Source of the DNA: Rhodanobacter sp. MP7CTX1
Lineage (GTDB): Bacteria; Pseudomonadota; Gammaproteobacteria; Xanthomonadales; Rhodanobacteraceae
Direction: 5' to 3'
DNA: 64,000 nt
Assembly: GCF_014205795.1 (NCBI RefSeq)
Contig: NZ_JACHCN010000005.1
Coordinates: 230,847-294,846 of the forward strand
How positions within the stretch are numbered: position 1 is the first letter of the stretch; each line of letters begins with the position of its first letter. A program made the position numbers and the translations under genes. The notes beneath the pieces were generated by a model. It worked only from the letters and a program-made list of their open reading frames with translations. It ran no database searches and was not told the DNA's origin. Shown here in pieces: positions 52,592-62,676 of this stretch.

Positions 52592-54340
52592 TCAACGTCC
52601 GTTAGCAACGCCAAAAGACTGGGCTGCAGCTTCTTCCATAGAATTGCCCTTGGCCAGGGCCACTTTCAGATCGCGCGGGTTTGGCAGTGCCAATTGATTG
52701 AGCTCGAAGACCGAAACGTTCGTCGCGCCCGAGATGCATCTGAAATAGCGATCAATTGCATGCGTACTGAGGAGCTTGGCAAGCTTGCTAGGTGATAGCT
52801 CGGGATTGTCGACCACTTGCTCGACTATAACGACATGGTTTTCTCCGATGAACCCTCCAAACGTTGCAAGAACGCTCGGGGAGACAGCCGCTGCGACCAA
52901 TCTGCGGGGCTGGTCGTTTGAAGTGACCCGCTGTATGACCACACTTGGAGCAGTCACCACCGAGGAATGCGTTTTCTGGCCAACGTCGATGAAGCTCGGC
53001 TCTCCCTGAGTTGCATTCGCCCCCCCCAGTTGCACGGTACGAGCGACGGAAATATCCCGCGACCATAGTAAAGGGATCGGAGCGTGCGCTTTGGCCTTCT
53101 TGGCTTTCTTTAAAGATTCGTACTTTGGCCGCCTGTCTCTGTTCCAGACGTATGCACCAATTCGTACTCTGTAACCGTAGTCCGAAAGCCTGAATTCTGA
53201 GAGTGTGGCGACCTTAAGGAGCTCAACGTCGCCCACAGATCGTGGGATGGGCCAGACTTTACCTGCATTGGGAAGAACACATTCCCCTACATTCTTGTAC
53301 TTGCCAGTCCCCGAGACGACGGAGACGTTGGCACGCGTAGTGGCGCGGTCCTCTTCGACACGTCGCCGCAATATCGTTAGCGCCGTCTCCTGCTCGACGT
53401 CTATGAAGACGCCAAATCGGTCACTTACCATTCCGACGTGGGCGATATCGGTGTGGCGCATAAGAAACCTACGTAACCGACCGAATTGCTTTCCGGACAA
53501 GAAGCTTGTGGGCGTAACCATCGCTGCGTAGCCACCAATGCGAAGCAGGTTGACGCAAAGTGCGATGAAGAGACCGTAAAGATTCGGCTGGGCATCAATC
53601 ACTTCTCCGTAGGCAACACGAAGCGGCCGAAGCTCTTCAGCTGACATCTTTCGGTAGGGAGGATTACAGACGACCACGTCAATCTTGCCCAGCCGAGACC
53701 CAAGGTTTGTCAGAGAATTGACATGTTGAATCTTGAAGGTTGGCGCGTAGCCCGTCTTCTTGATTTCATCGTTTAATGCCATGCACAGGAAATGCCGGGA
53801 TAGCTCACATAGCGTCTTATTCAAATCCGTGCCGTAGAGGTTCGCCTCGATGTGCTTCAGCAATCGGATAGGCGTTGCACCTTTGGCCAGCAGCGCGCTC
53901 CGCATGCGCAACGCGATAGGCGCAAGAAAAGCTGCGCCCCCACACGCTGGATCAAAGAAGGACTGGCTTCCGAAATCGACGCCCTGTTCACCTAAGTCAT
54001 CCAGCAATCCCTTGGTCAGAGATGTTGGTGTGAAGAACATCGCCAGCTCTTTGCGATACGCATCTTCCGACAACATTGCGTAGACTGAGCTGAGCCAATA
54101 AGTTGCCTCTAGAAAATCAAGCTGACAAAGTAGCTTGACGAAGGCTATGGCCTCGGGATCTGCGGCGAACGCTTTAGAGAAGGGCAGACTAAGAGGTCGA
54201 ACTGATGAGTAAGCAATGTCACACCACGCTTTTAACAGCGTTCCTACAGCACAAGATGCACTGCACTTTCGGCGCCTAGCTGCTTCCCCGAGCATCCGAA
54301 TGCGCCGCTTGATCGCAAGTTTTGAGTGCGATGTTGTCAA
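52592..54340 (-). CDS. N6-adenine DNA methyltransferase of the DISARM locus (DrmMI-like)
   Basis: A 582-aa methyltransferase. AdoMet motif FFDPACGGAAFLAPI (about residue 130) and catalytic NPPY (about 228, VVVCNPPYRKM) identify an adenine-N6 enzyme of the type II/IIG-like gamma class. In class 1 DISARM the adenine methyltransferase DrmMI marks self DNA; here it is the first gene of the operon. The reading frame begins at TTG 54340; an ATG 15 codons later (54295, MLGEAARRRK) may be the real start. A 5' gap of about 420 bp separates it from the HEPN gene. Confidence 0.85.
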   Translation of the reverse strand: MTTSHSKLAIKRRIRMLGEAARRRKCSASCAVGTLLKAWCDIAYSSVRPLSLPFSKAFAADPEAIAFVKLLCQLDFLEATYWLSSVYAMLSEDAYRKELAMFFTPTSLTKGLLDDLGEQGVDFGSQSFFDPACGGAAFLAPIALRMRSALLAKGATPIRLLKHIEANLYGTDLNKTLCELSRHFLCMALNDEIKKTGYAPTFKIQHVNSLTNLGSRLGKIDVVVCNPPYRKMSAEELRPLRVAYGEVIDAQPNLYGLFIALCVNLLRIGGYAAMVTPTSFLSGKQFGRLRRFLMRHTDIAHVGMVSDRFGVFIDVEQETALTILRRRVEEDRATTRANVSVVSGTGKYKNVGECVLPNAGKVWPIPRSVGDVELLKVATLSEFRLSDYGYRVRIGAYVWNRDRRPKYESLKKAKKAKAHAPIPLLWSRDISVARTVQLGGANATQGEPSFIDVGQKTHSSVVTAPSVVIQRVTSNDQPRRLVAAAVSPSVLATFGGFIGENHVVIVEQVVDNPELSPSKLAKLLSTHAIDRYFRCISGATNVSVFELNQLALPNPRDLKVALAKGNSMEEAAAQSFGVANGR

Positions 54341-54758
54341 GACGCCGCTCGATCGCTACCCGGCTCGGACGGCACATAGATAGCTGATATCCATTCTTCG
54401 ACCATCGGGCGCCTTCCTGGTGGGCCTCTGCGGGAGCAGTGGGTGCCATCCTAAGCTATTTCTATCGACTTCTCGAACTCTAGCCCAGCATTGTTTGCCT
54501 TTGGGCTGAGGGCACGCATTCACGACCTGCGTGCGGACAGGAAGAAGTGCCGCCATCGCAAACAGCACGTCCTTTCGCCTGCGGACGTTACAGAACTCCA
54601 TTCCTAAATCCTCGCTAGAAAGACGAACTTCGCCAGATCACCTCAAGCGGCTGGATCTGTCCAGAGTTTGTAGATTGCGCGAGACTCTAAAGGGTCGCCC
54701 GACTGAGACGCCGAAAGGCAGATTGCCCCATTTTCGGCTGTAACTATCTTTAGCTTTC
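54341..54758. promoter_or_regulatory. Gene-free region upstream of the DISARM operon
   Basis: It contains the promoter of the leftward DISARM operon. No gene of reasonable quality or strong hairpin is seen. The upstream HEPN gene ends at its right border. Confidence 0.4.
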
Positions 54759-55481
54759 CTAAACCATAGATCCGTTCCAAGTAGAGCGGGTCATCACGTC
54801 CGTGCAGAAGTATTTTGACACTCCACGGTCTAGGGCCGCGACAAAGCGAAGCATCTGGTCTAACCGGTCCCGGAGATCCGCAACACTGAAGCCGGGCGGC
54901 ACCTTACCTTCATGCGCTATGTTCGTCCGAAGGTCGTTCAATGACGTGAGAATCAATTCACTATTCATCTTGCCGGCGGCACTCACCACTGCCCAAATTT
55001 TCTTCACGCCTAGCCTTTTAAAGAGTTGTGGCAGATTCTTGGGGGAAGGATACTTTTTCTTCTCAAGGAAATCAGCGGTGTCAACGACTGTTGTTATCGG
55101 ACCACCAGCACCCCAAGCAGCAATCTTTCGTGCCGTTTGTGCAACCCTCTCTAAGATGGCCCCCTCATCCTCGCTAGTGCTGAACTTCCGATAATCAGCA
55201 CCTAAATTTTCACCTTTGTGCAGAAGATAGGCCAACATGAGGTCTGGCCATTTATCGAACGTCGGACTTGATGCGTTTACTGCAGAGAGTGAATCTTCCA
55301 CGAAACTCTTGATATAGACCTCAAGTTGGCTGAAGGCAAATACATAGTAAGCGCCCAGTAAGCGCGTACCACCTGCACCACCATTTTTTTTAGCAAATTT
55401 GTACAGAGGTACAAGCTCTTTAAGTGCTTGGTCGATCTGTAATTCAAATTCTCGGCGAGCACGGCTGCGCTGGTAGGTCAT
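54759..55481 (-). CDS. HEPN-domain protein (MAE_28990/RiboL-PSP-HEPN type)
   Basis: A 240-aa, mainly helical protein with the HEPN signature R-x4-H in LRTNIAHEGKVPPG (about residue 190), the catalytic motif of HEPN ribonucleases. The N-terminal helices (RREFELQIDQALKELVPLYKFAKK) fit the MAE_28990/MAE_18760-like family. It overlaps the upstream DUF262 gene by four bases. HEPN proteins act as toxic RNases in defence or toxin-antitoxin settings, and pairing with a DUF262 protein has been noted in genomic surveys. Function in this locus is inferred. Confidence 0.75.
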   Translation of the reverse strand: MTYQRSRARREFELQIDQALKELVPLYKFAKKNGGAGGTRLLGAYYVFAFSQLEVYIKSFVEDSLSAVNASSPTFDKWPDLMLAYLLHKGENLGADYRKFSTSEDEGAILERVAQTARKIAAWGAGGPITTVVDTADFLEKKKYPSPKNLPQLFKRLGVKKIWAVVSAAGKMNSELILTSLNDLRTNIAHEGKVPPGFSVADLRDRLDQMLRFVAALDRGVSKYFCTDVMTRSTWNGSMV

Positions 55482-56587
55482 ATGCTTTTAAGAAGACTGG
55501 CAACCTTATGGATGCGCCCCTGAAGAGCTGCTTTATCGCTAGTTGCCAATGTGACACTTCTCCCGAATTCGGCGTTTTCCTGCAGCTCTTCATACTTGGC
55601 TCGAACTTTTTCCTTGTTGGCGAGGAGTGTGTTGAACCTCGTTGGCGTGAGTTTGGAGCACGCCACCATCTGCGCGTCGAAAACTGCGGCGTTGAAACGC
55701 GACCTGCCGTCTCTTGAGAACGTGAACGTATAAGGACCAAAGAGTTGAACGGCGCGCTTGTGAGCGCGTCGAATGTTTTCGCTCAGCTCTTTAAGATCAG
55801 CCTCATCGGGATTCCGGTTCGTTTCCGCATAGTTCGAAATGAAGGAAGCGAGCGGCTTCTCGTACGCCCCGATGCTCTCGCTCAAGGCCCAGTAACGGAC
55901 GACTAGCTCCTCAGCCTTCATGCGCTTGTCCTTGCGGGCACTGAAGTGACCATCGAGCTTGAGTTCCTTAGCAACGGCAGAAGCTGCTTTAAGGAGGGTC
56001 CCATAATAGAGACCATGCCTTAGCTCTTGCCGTGTCAATGCAACCGCGCCAGAGTTCAAACGTTCGAACACGTCGAATTTGACCTGAGGGTGGGTCTCCT
56101 TGAGGATGACAGTGCAGCGCAGAGCTCTATTACCAATATGCCGCTGAAATCGCTTGTCGAGCTGAGAGTATTTGAGCCCGGCTAGTTCTGGATAACTTGT
56201 GAGACCGGACAGAGGAAATGCATCTTCAACAAACCGCTTAAGGCTGTTGAGCCTCTGGTTGCCGTCGATGACTGAGAACGTCTCATCGCGCTCTTGGTTC
56301 ATATAGATGACGGGAATAGGGCATTGGATAATGAGAGATTCAACAAGCCTTGAAGCTTGACGGTCGCTCCAAACGTAGCGCCGCTGAAACTCAGGGATGG
56401 TGACCTCTTTTTTATCCATCATACCAACCAGTGTCGACACCGAAAAATCGTACTGCTCAGTGCGTAGGATGCGCCTTTCGGGAGGAATTGAAAGAATGGC
56501 CTCTTCAAACTCATCCTCAAGTTCGACAGGGAACAATGCGTCTGCAAGGGACTCTTGATCTTGACTCAAAATCTTCTTGGTGGCCAT
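55478..56587 (-). CDS. DUF262 domain protein (ParB/GmrS-like)
   Basis: A 369-aa protein. The N-terminal DUF262 domain has IPEFQRRYVWSDRQASRLVESLI (about 62), PVIYMNQE and the DGNQR motif (ETFSVIDGNQRLNSLKRF, about 108), which in GmrSD-type enzymes binds nucleotide and supports nuclease activity. The C-terminal half is helical and unassigned (no DUF1524 HNH domain). It is the first gene of a two-gene unit with the HEPN protein, lying 500 bp from the transposon right end, at the cargo edge. Confidence 0.82.
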   Translation of the reverse strand: MATKKILSQDQESLADALFPVELEDEFEEAILSIPPERRILRTEQYDFSVSTLVGMMDKKEVTIPEFQRRYVWSDRQASRLVESLIIQCPIPVIYMNQERDETFSVIDGNQRLNSLKRFVEDAFPLSGLTSYPELAGLKYSQLDKRFQRHIGNRALRCTVILKETHPQVKFDVFERLNSGAVALTRQELRHGLYYGTLLKAASAVAKELKLDGHFSARKDKRMKAEELVVRYWALSESIGAYEKPLASFISNYAETNRNPDEADLKELSENIRRAHKRAVQLFGPYTFTFSRDGRSRFNAAVFDAQMVACSKLTPTRFNTLLANKEKVRAKYEELQENAEFGRSVTLATSDKAALQGRIHKVASLLKSI

Positions 56588-57077
56588 ACCACTCCTCTCG
56601 CCGTGCAGTGTGACGGAAATATCTCAAACCTAAGCAGATTAGCGCACAGCTAAAAATCCCGGTTCGCCTGAACATGCCACCAAACGCAATAGCTCCGAAT
56701 GAGCAATACGCGTCGCTTTCAGCAAAGCTGCAATTTAGCACGACTCCAGGGCGGGTCTCCGCCGAAGTGCACAAGGCGCTTGTTGGTTTGCTTTTTCCGC
56801 ATCGATGCAGCGGAGACTGCTCAGTAGGTGCATTTCACGGCTAACGAGCCGACGTGATAGATGGTGACACTAGATCTGCCCCACTGACCGCACCAGGTGA
56901 CGTGCGCACGCAGGTGCGTGCACGGATGCACAGAAATGAATCCCCCCAAGAAGGAGCGCTATCTGCGGGCCGATACAGTGAAAACGCCTTAGTTGGACCC
57001 TAATGAACTATTCGGGCAGCCTTCGCGGCCAAAGTCATGAAAAGCCCACCACTGGAATCCAGTTGAGAGTAACGGTG
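56588..57077. other. Gene-free region before the transposon right end
   Basis: It presumably carries the promoter of the leftward DUF262-HEPN unit. No gene or strong hairpin was recognised. Confidence 0.45.
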
Positions 57078-57169
57078 CAGTTGGGATCACTATTATTTGC
57101 GACCTAGACAAATTTCTAGGCCAGTTGGAACTTCTATTACGGAGTTGGCATCTCTATTAGGTCTCACCA
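57078..57169 (+). repeat. Right end of the Tn7-like element
   Basis: Transposase-binding motifs AGTTGGGATCACTATTA (57078-57094), AGTTGGAACTTCTATTA (57123-57139) and AGTTGGCATCTCTATTA (57143-57159), then the terminus GGTCTCACCA (57160-57169). The dense arrangement is typical of a Tn7 right end. Motifs and spacings are the same as at 1597-1687. Confidence 0.9.
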
Positions 57170-57198
57170 CCAACTACGCTTTCATTTGGTCGGGGTCA
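57170..57198. other. attTn7 junction: right target duplication and 3' end of glmS
   Basis: CCAAC (57170-57174) is the right copy of the 5-bp duplication. The glmS stop codon is at 57196-57198, so the duplication centre is 24 bp past the gene, matching the known Tn7 insertion position about 25 bp downstream of glmS. ACTAC at 57173-57177 would be the expected duplication for the older neighbouring element. Confidence 0.8.
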
Positions 57199-59025
57199 CT
57201 CCACCGTCACCGATTTGGCGAGATTGCGTGGCTGGTCGACGTCGGTGCCGCGCAGCACGGCGACGTGGTAGGCGAGCAACTGCAGCGGCACGGTGAACAC
57301 GGCCGGGGCGATGAAACTGCCGCCGGACTCCACTCGCAGCATGGTGCCGTAGTGGGCCATGTCATCCATGCCGGCGGCACCGTCTGCGAACACGATGAGG
57401 CGACCGCCGCGGGCGCGAACTTCCTGCAGATTGGATTTGAGCTTGTCCAGCAGCGGGCCGTTCGGGGCTACTGCCACGACGGGCATGTCTTCATCGACCA
57501 ACGCCAGCGGCCCATGTTTGAGCTCACCGGCCGGATACGCCTCAGCGTGGATGTAGGAGATTTCCTTGAGCTTGAGCGAACCTTCCAGTGCCACCGGATA
57601 ATGTGCGCCGCGGCCGAGGAATAGTGCGTGCTGGCGATGGATGAACTCGGCCGCCAGTTCGATGATCGCTGGCTCCAGTTTCAATGCATTCTCGATGGCG
57701 CGCGGCAGGTGCTGCAACTCCTCGCACAGCGCGGCGTAGCGTTGCGGATCAAGGCCATTGGAACGCGCCAGCTCCAGCGTCAGCAGTGCCAGGCCGGCCA
57801 GCTGGGTGGTGAATGCCTTGGTCGAAGCGACGCCGATCTCCGGGCCGGCACGGGTCATCAGTTTCAGATCCGCCTCACGCACCAGCGAGGATTCCGGCAC
57901 GTTGCAGATCGCCAGCGTGCCGAGATAACCGCGGCGACGCGATTCGCGCAACGCCGCCAGCGTGTCGGCCGTTTCGCCCGACTGAGAAATCGCGACGAAC
58001 AGCGTGTCCGTAGGCACTACCGCTTCGCGGTAACGGTACTCGCTGGCCACTTCCACGCTGACCGGCAAGCGCGCGTATTCCTCGATCCAGTACTTCGCAA
58101 CGAGACCCGCGTGATAGCTGGTGCCGCAGGCAATGATGTGCAGGGCACGCGTGCGCTGCAGCAGGACATGGCTGTCGATACCGAAGATATTCGGCAGCAC
58201 GCCGTGCGGCCCGATGCGCGCTTCCAGAGTATTGGCGACGGCGTGCGGCTGCTCGAAAATTTCCTTCTGCATGTAGTGCCGATATTCGCCACGCTCGACG
58301 GCATCGGAGGAAAGTTCGCTCTCGTGCACGGCGCGCTCGACCGGATGGCCATCGAGGCCATACACGTGCACGCTGTCGCGGGTAATCTCGACGACGTCGC
58401 CTTCGTCGAGATAAATCATTTTGTTGGTGACCTGGATCAGCGCTTGCGCATCCGAGCCGAGGAAGTTTTCACCAATGCCCACGCCGACCAGAAGCGGAGC
58501 ACCGCGGCGCGCACCCACCACACGGCCCGGTTCGTCGCGGCTGATCACGGCGATGGCGTAGGCCCCTTCCAGTTCGCGCACGGTGGCCAGCACCGCCTCG
58601 CGCAGCTTCAGGCCCTGGCCGATACGCTCGTCAATCAGCGCCGCCATGACCTCGGTGTCGGTTTCGGAGGTAAAGACGTAGCCACGTGCCTGTAGCTCGG
58701 CGCGCAGGCTGGCGTGATTTTCGATGATGCCGTTGTGCACGATCGCCACGCGGCCTGCTACATGCGGATGTGCGTTTGCTTCGTTCGGCACGCCGTGCGT
58801 GGCCCAGCGAGTGTGCGCAATACCGGTGCCACCGGGGAACGGGTCGGCGAGGTAGAGCGCCTCCATTTCCCGCACCTTGCCCTTGGCCCGCACGCGCTGG
58901 ATCACGCCGTGATTGAGCACGGCCACGCCGGACGAATCATAGCCGCGGTATTCCAGTGCCTTGAGACCGACAATCAGCAGCGGCGCGACATCCCGCTGAG
59001 CGGTGGCAGCAACAATTCCACACAT
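57196..59025 (-). CDS. glmS: Glutamine-fructose-6-phosphate aminotransferase (isomerising)
   Basis: A 609-aa enzyme making glucosamine-6-phosphate from fructose-6-phosphate and glutamine, the first step of amino-sugar and peptidoglycan precursor synthesis in the cytoplasm. The N-terminal glutaminase domain starts MCGIVAATAQRD with the nucleophile Cys2. Two SIS isomerase domains follow (GTSYHAGLVAKYW, about 303; FLGRGAHYPVALEGSLKLKEISYIHAEAYPAGELKHGP, about 460-500). The C-terminus LAKSVTVE is the conserved site read by TnsD. Length matches the family. The gene is intact beside the transposon. Confidence 0.97.
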   Translation of the reverse strand: MCGIVAATAQRDVAPLLIVGLKALEYRGYDSSGVAVLNHGVIQRVRAKGKVREMEALYLADPFPGGTGIAHTRWATHGVPNEANAHPHVAGRVAIVHNGIIENHASLRAELQARGYVFTSETDTEVMAALIDERIGQGLKLREAVLATVRELEGAYAIAVISRDEPGRVVGARRGAPLLVGVGIGENFLGSDAQALIQVTNKMIYLDEGDVVEITRDSVHVYGLDGHPVERAVHESELSSDAVERGEYRHYMQKEIFEQPHAVANTLEARIGPHGVLPNIFGIDSHVLLQRTRALHIIACGTSYHAGLVAKYWIEEYARLPVSVEVASEYRYREAVVPTDTLFVAISQSGETADTLAALRESRRRGYLGTLAICNVPESSLVREADLKLMTRAGPEIGVASTKAFTTQLAGLALLTLELARSNGLDPQRYAALCEELQHLPRAIENALKLEPAIIELAAEFIHRQHALFLGRGAHYPVALEGSLKLKEISYIHAEAYPAGELKHGPLALVDEDMPVVAVAPNGPLLDKLKSNLQEVRARGGRLIVFADGAAGMDDMAHYGTMLRVESGGSFIAPAVFTVPLQLLAYHVAVLRGTDVDQPRNLAKSVTVE

Positions 59026-59158
59026 TGGCAGAGCTCCTCATGATGGAGGCGGAGCTCCAGGCTCCGTCACAGACGGTGATCTTGCCGAACCTGCATTACT
59101 GCAGGCTTTCATGGACTGGCAGTTCGCGTTCGCGACCGACGCGACCGGAATGTGCTGC

Positions 59159-60529
<1,371 letters not shown>

Positions 60530-60660
60530 GGTGACTCCGTTGGATGGGACGCAAGTGATGCCTGCACCGCATCACCTGACTAGAGCGCCATGATAGCCGA
60601 GCCATCCAGCTACCGGTTCTGCAGGTGCTTACCCGAATAATTCAGGGCCGAACGTGCTGC

Positions 60661-60703
60661 GGCCCCGGCTCCCCTCCGATGAAGACAGGAAGGGGCCGGG
60701 GCC
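60661..60703. terminator. GC-rich hairpin, probable terminator
   Basis: A strong stem GGCCCCGGC-CCCT ... AGGGG-CCGGGGCC lies in the gap between the CBS-type gene and the YdcH gene. There is no long T run, so termination is less certain. It would end the leftward ydcH-like transcript. Confidence 0.55.
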
Positions 60704-60726
60704 GCCATTCACATGAAACCGCAGCT

Positions 60727-60954
60727 TCAGTGGGTGCGATGCGCCCGATCCGCCCACATGCGTTCCAATCGCGCTTTGGCGACCAGCTTCTCTTTCTTCA
60801 TGCTGGCCAGGGTCATATCGTCGATGGGAAGCACGCCGATGTCGGCGTCGTGCACTTTGCTGTCGAGTTGCTTGTGATGTTGATAGAGCCGGCGGAATTC
60901 GGCATCGGCATTCATCAATGCCTCGACATCCTCGCGCTGCTGGTTTTCAAACAT
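60727..60954 (-). CDS. YdcH/DUF465 family small protein
   Basis: A 75-aa helical protein (MFENQQREDVEALMNADAEFRRLYQHHKQLDSKVHDADIG) of the DUF465 (YdcH) family, which is common in proteobacteria and of uncertain function. ATG 60954 begins the conserved region; the longer frame upstream is not family-like. Well-preserved length. Confidence 0.85.
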   Translation of the reverse strand: MFENQQREDVEALMNADAEFRRLYQHHKQLDSKVHDADIGVLPIDDMTLASMKKEKLVAKARLERMWADRAHRTH

Positions 60955-61378
60955 GATCGGACCTCCTCGCAGTTGAACTTGCGGGCGCCGTGACATCGGT
61001 CACCCGCACACAGTTGAACGCATGCACACACCCACGACCCACGCCCGAATCTCGGTACGCAGGTGGGGAAAGTAAACGTGGGAATGGGGCATGGTTCAGA
61101 TCAATGACCCACGAAGCAGGAATGCCTCGTGGGGCTTTGACGCTACTCCGCCGATCAGAGTGGTGCAAGTCCGTTGAAGGCTCTTTTCCGTGTGAGTGAA
61201 ACACCGGTTAAAAACCTGTCAAAACAGTATTTTAGATTGCCGCCAGCGAATCCACGACATCGCCGCTGGAACCACGGCGATCGATGCGTGGCGCCGGCTG
61301 CGGCTTGTGTCGGCATCGGTCGGGGCACCGTCGCCGATGCCTCGCACATGGATGGACTTCAGTGTCCGTTGCCGGGTG
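60955..61378. other. Gene-free region
   Basis: It presumably contains the promoter of the ydcH-like gene and the 3' flank of the coiled-coil gene. An AT-rich stretch near 61200-61240 stands out from the GC-rich surroundings. No gene or clear terminator was seen. Confidence 0.4.
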
Positions 61379-61987
61379 TCAGTGCCCAGACGATGTCGAG
61401 CTGCCGTCCTGCATCTGTGACCGCATGGCCTTGGCAGCTTTCGCGGCCAGCGCTGCCTCTTGACGGGCAGCCTTGGCTACCTTGGCCTGGGCTGCTGCCA
61501 GCTTCTTCGCCTGGTCTGCTTCGGCACGTGCCTGGTCGGTCGCCAGCTGCCCCTCTTGCTGCAGGCGTGCGGCTTCCTCTTGCGCCATCTGGTTCTGCAG
61601 GCGCTGGCGCTCGAGTTGCAGTTGCGCCATTTGAGTGTCACGCCGGCTGTTTTCGAGCAGGATCTGATCGTGCTCGCGGTCGAGCTGGGTCAGCTTGACC
61701 TGGGCATCCTGCAGTTGCGCGGCGGTCTTGGCCAGATCCACCCGCCTTTCGGCCAGATACAGATCCAGCTCACGATCATGCTTGCTTGCCTGCGCCAACC
61801 GGTTGATGGCGTCGCGTGCGCGCGCCTGCTCCGCCTGCGCATAGCTGCCCAGGACAGGGTCGCTGGCGAGCTGGTCGAGGCTACTGGTCAGGCGGCTGAT
61901 GTCGATATCGTCTTTGCGCGCATGCGCGGTTCCGACAACGCCCAGCGCCAGTGCGATCGCGGCGAAAGTGACAGTGAATCGCTTCAT
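61379..61987 (-). CDS. Periplasmic coiled-coil protein (DUF4398-like)
   Basis: A 202-aa protein with a signal peptide (MKRFTVTFAAIALALGVVGTAHA) and then a long charged coiled coil (about 50-190: LAERRVDLAKTAAQLQDAQVKLTQLDREHDQ, then Ala/Gln/Lys repeats). It resembles DUF4398-type stretches usually placed before OmpA-like domains; here no OmpA domain follows. ATG 61987 overlaps the stop of the upstream lipoprotein gene by four bases, so the two are a unit and may act together in the cell envelope. Confidence 0.75.
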   Translation of the reverse strand: MKRFTVTFAAIALALGVVGTAHARKDDIDISRLTSSLDQLASDPVLGSYAQAEQARARDAINRLAQASKHDRELDLYLAERRVDLAKTAAQLQDAQVKLTQLDREHDQILLENSRRDTQMAQLQLERQRLQNQMAQEEAARLQQEGQLATDQARAEADQAKKLAAAQAKVAKAARQEAALAAKAAKAMRSQMQDGSSTSSGH

Positions 61988-62595
61988 GGCTGGCCCCCCT
62001 GGGTGCTTGAGCTGGAGGTTGGCTGCTGATTGTTTTCAGGTACGGTCTCGAAGCCACCACCACCCGGCGGCGGGGCGGACAAGGTGGACGAAGCCGGTGC
62101 CGGCATGTCCTGCGTGGGCTGTGCCGGTTGCGCACTGGAAGACGCGCTCGGCGGAACCGCTGGCTGTTGCTGCAACTGCTGCAGCGCCGCCTCAGCCTGC
62201 TCGCCCTGTTCTCGCAACTGCCCATTGTCCCGCAGCCGGCCCTGGATCTGCGCTCGCGCAGCACCGAGTCGGGCCTTGGACTGCGCCAGTTCGGCGTCCG
62301 CGCGCGACTCCTCGGCCAAATCAGACGCATCGGCATACTTGCGATCAGCCATCGCCGCCTGCGCCTGCTGGAACTTGTCCTGCGCGAAGCCCAGGTCGAC
62401 CGGCGCGTAGTCCGCCGCCCCGGCATCGCGCGCCGCCTGCAGCTGGGCCTGCGCCAGATTCATCGAGGCATCGGGCGGGGGCACCGTGGCGCAGCCGCCA
62501 AGCGCCAAGGTCAGGGCCACTACCAGCCCCAAAGTGGCCGTAGCCATACGGATGCGACCAAAAGAGCTGGTCAGCGGCGAAAAGATGTGCACCAT
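61984..62595 (-). CDS. DUF4398-domain lipoprotein
   Basis: A 203-aa lipoprotein. The signal ends at the lipobox LALGGC and the mature protein has a DUF4398 segment (MNLAQAQLQAARDAGAADYAPVDLGFAQDKFQQAQAAMADRKYADASDLAEESRADAELAQSKARLGAARA), then a Gln/Pro/Ser-rich tail. ATG 62595 is chosen because GAGGA lies upstream at correct distance. It is divergent from pilU and coupled to the coiled-coil gene. Confidence 0.8.
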   Translation of the reverse strand: MVHIFSPLTSSFGRIRMATATLGLVVALTLALGGCATVPPPDASMNLAQAQLQAARDAGAADYAPVDLGFAQDKFQQAQAAMADRKYADASDLAEESRADAELAQSKARLGAARAQIQGRLRDNGQLREQGEQAEAALQQLQQQPAVPPSASSSAQPAQPTQDMPAPASSTLSAPPPGGGGFETVPENNQQPTSSSSTQGGQP

Positions 62596-62676
62596 CACAT
62601 TCCTCATAGAGTGTCGCGACGTATTGTGGGCGGGCATAATCCATCATTGCAACGTGCATCGAAACTGGGGACACAC

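Larger units (their letters stand above)
1690..57169 (+). mobile_element. Tn7-like transposon of about 55 kb at the glmS attachment site
   Basis: The termini TGGTAAGACC (1690) and GGTCTCACCA (57169) are near-perfect inverted repeats flanked by CCAAC. Three spaced transposase-binding motifs lie inside each end. The element carries tnsA, tnsB, tnsC and two tniQ/tnsD genes, plus several defence systems as cargo. The right end lies 22 bp past the 5-bp duplication from the glmS stop codon, matching the known TnsD-directed Tn7 insertion point. An internal left-end copy near 13.6 kb means the element could be a composite of two insertions, with the true active unit running from there to 57169. Confidence 0.85.

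Noticed and set aside
1690..57169. A TnsE homologue
   Set aside because: No protein near tnsABC resembles TnsE. The second TniQ protein may be the alternative selector.
57628..58695. A 355-codon plus-strand frame opposite glmS
   Set aside because: It is a high-GC antisense shadow of glmS without any family features.
59026..59158. A glmS ribozyme upstream of glmS
   Set aside because: The gap to the preceding gene is short and no ribozyme core was recognised; the glmS ribozyme is typical of Gram-positive bacteria.
62128..62676. Upstream extension of pilU to a 552-aa protein
   Set aside because: The extension is antisense to the DUF4398 lipoprotein gene. The conserved PilU N-terminus starts at GTG 62677.
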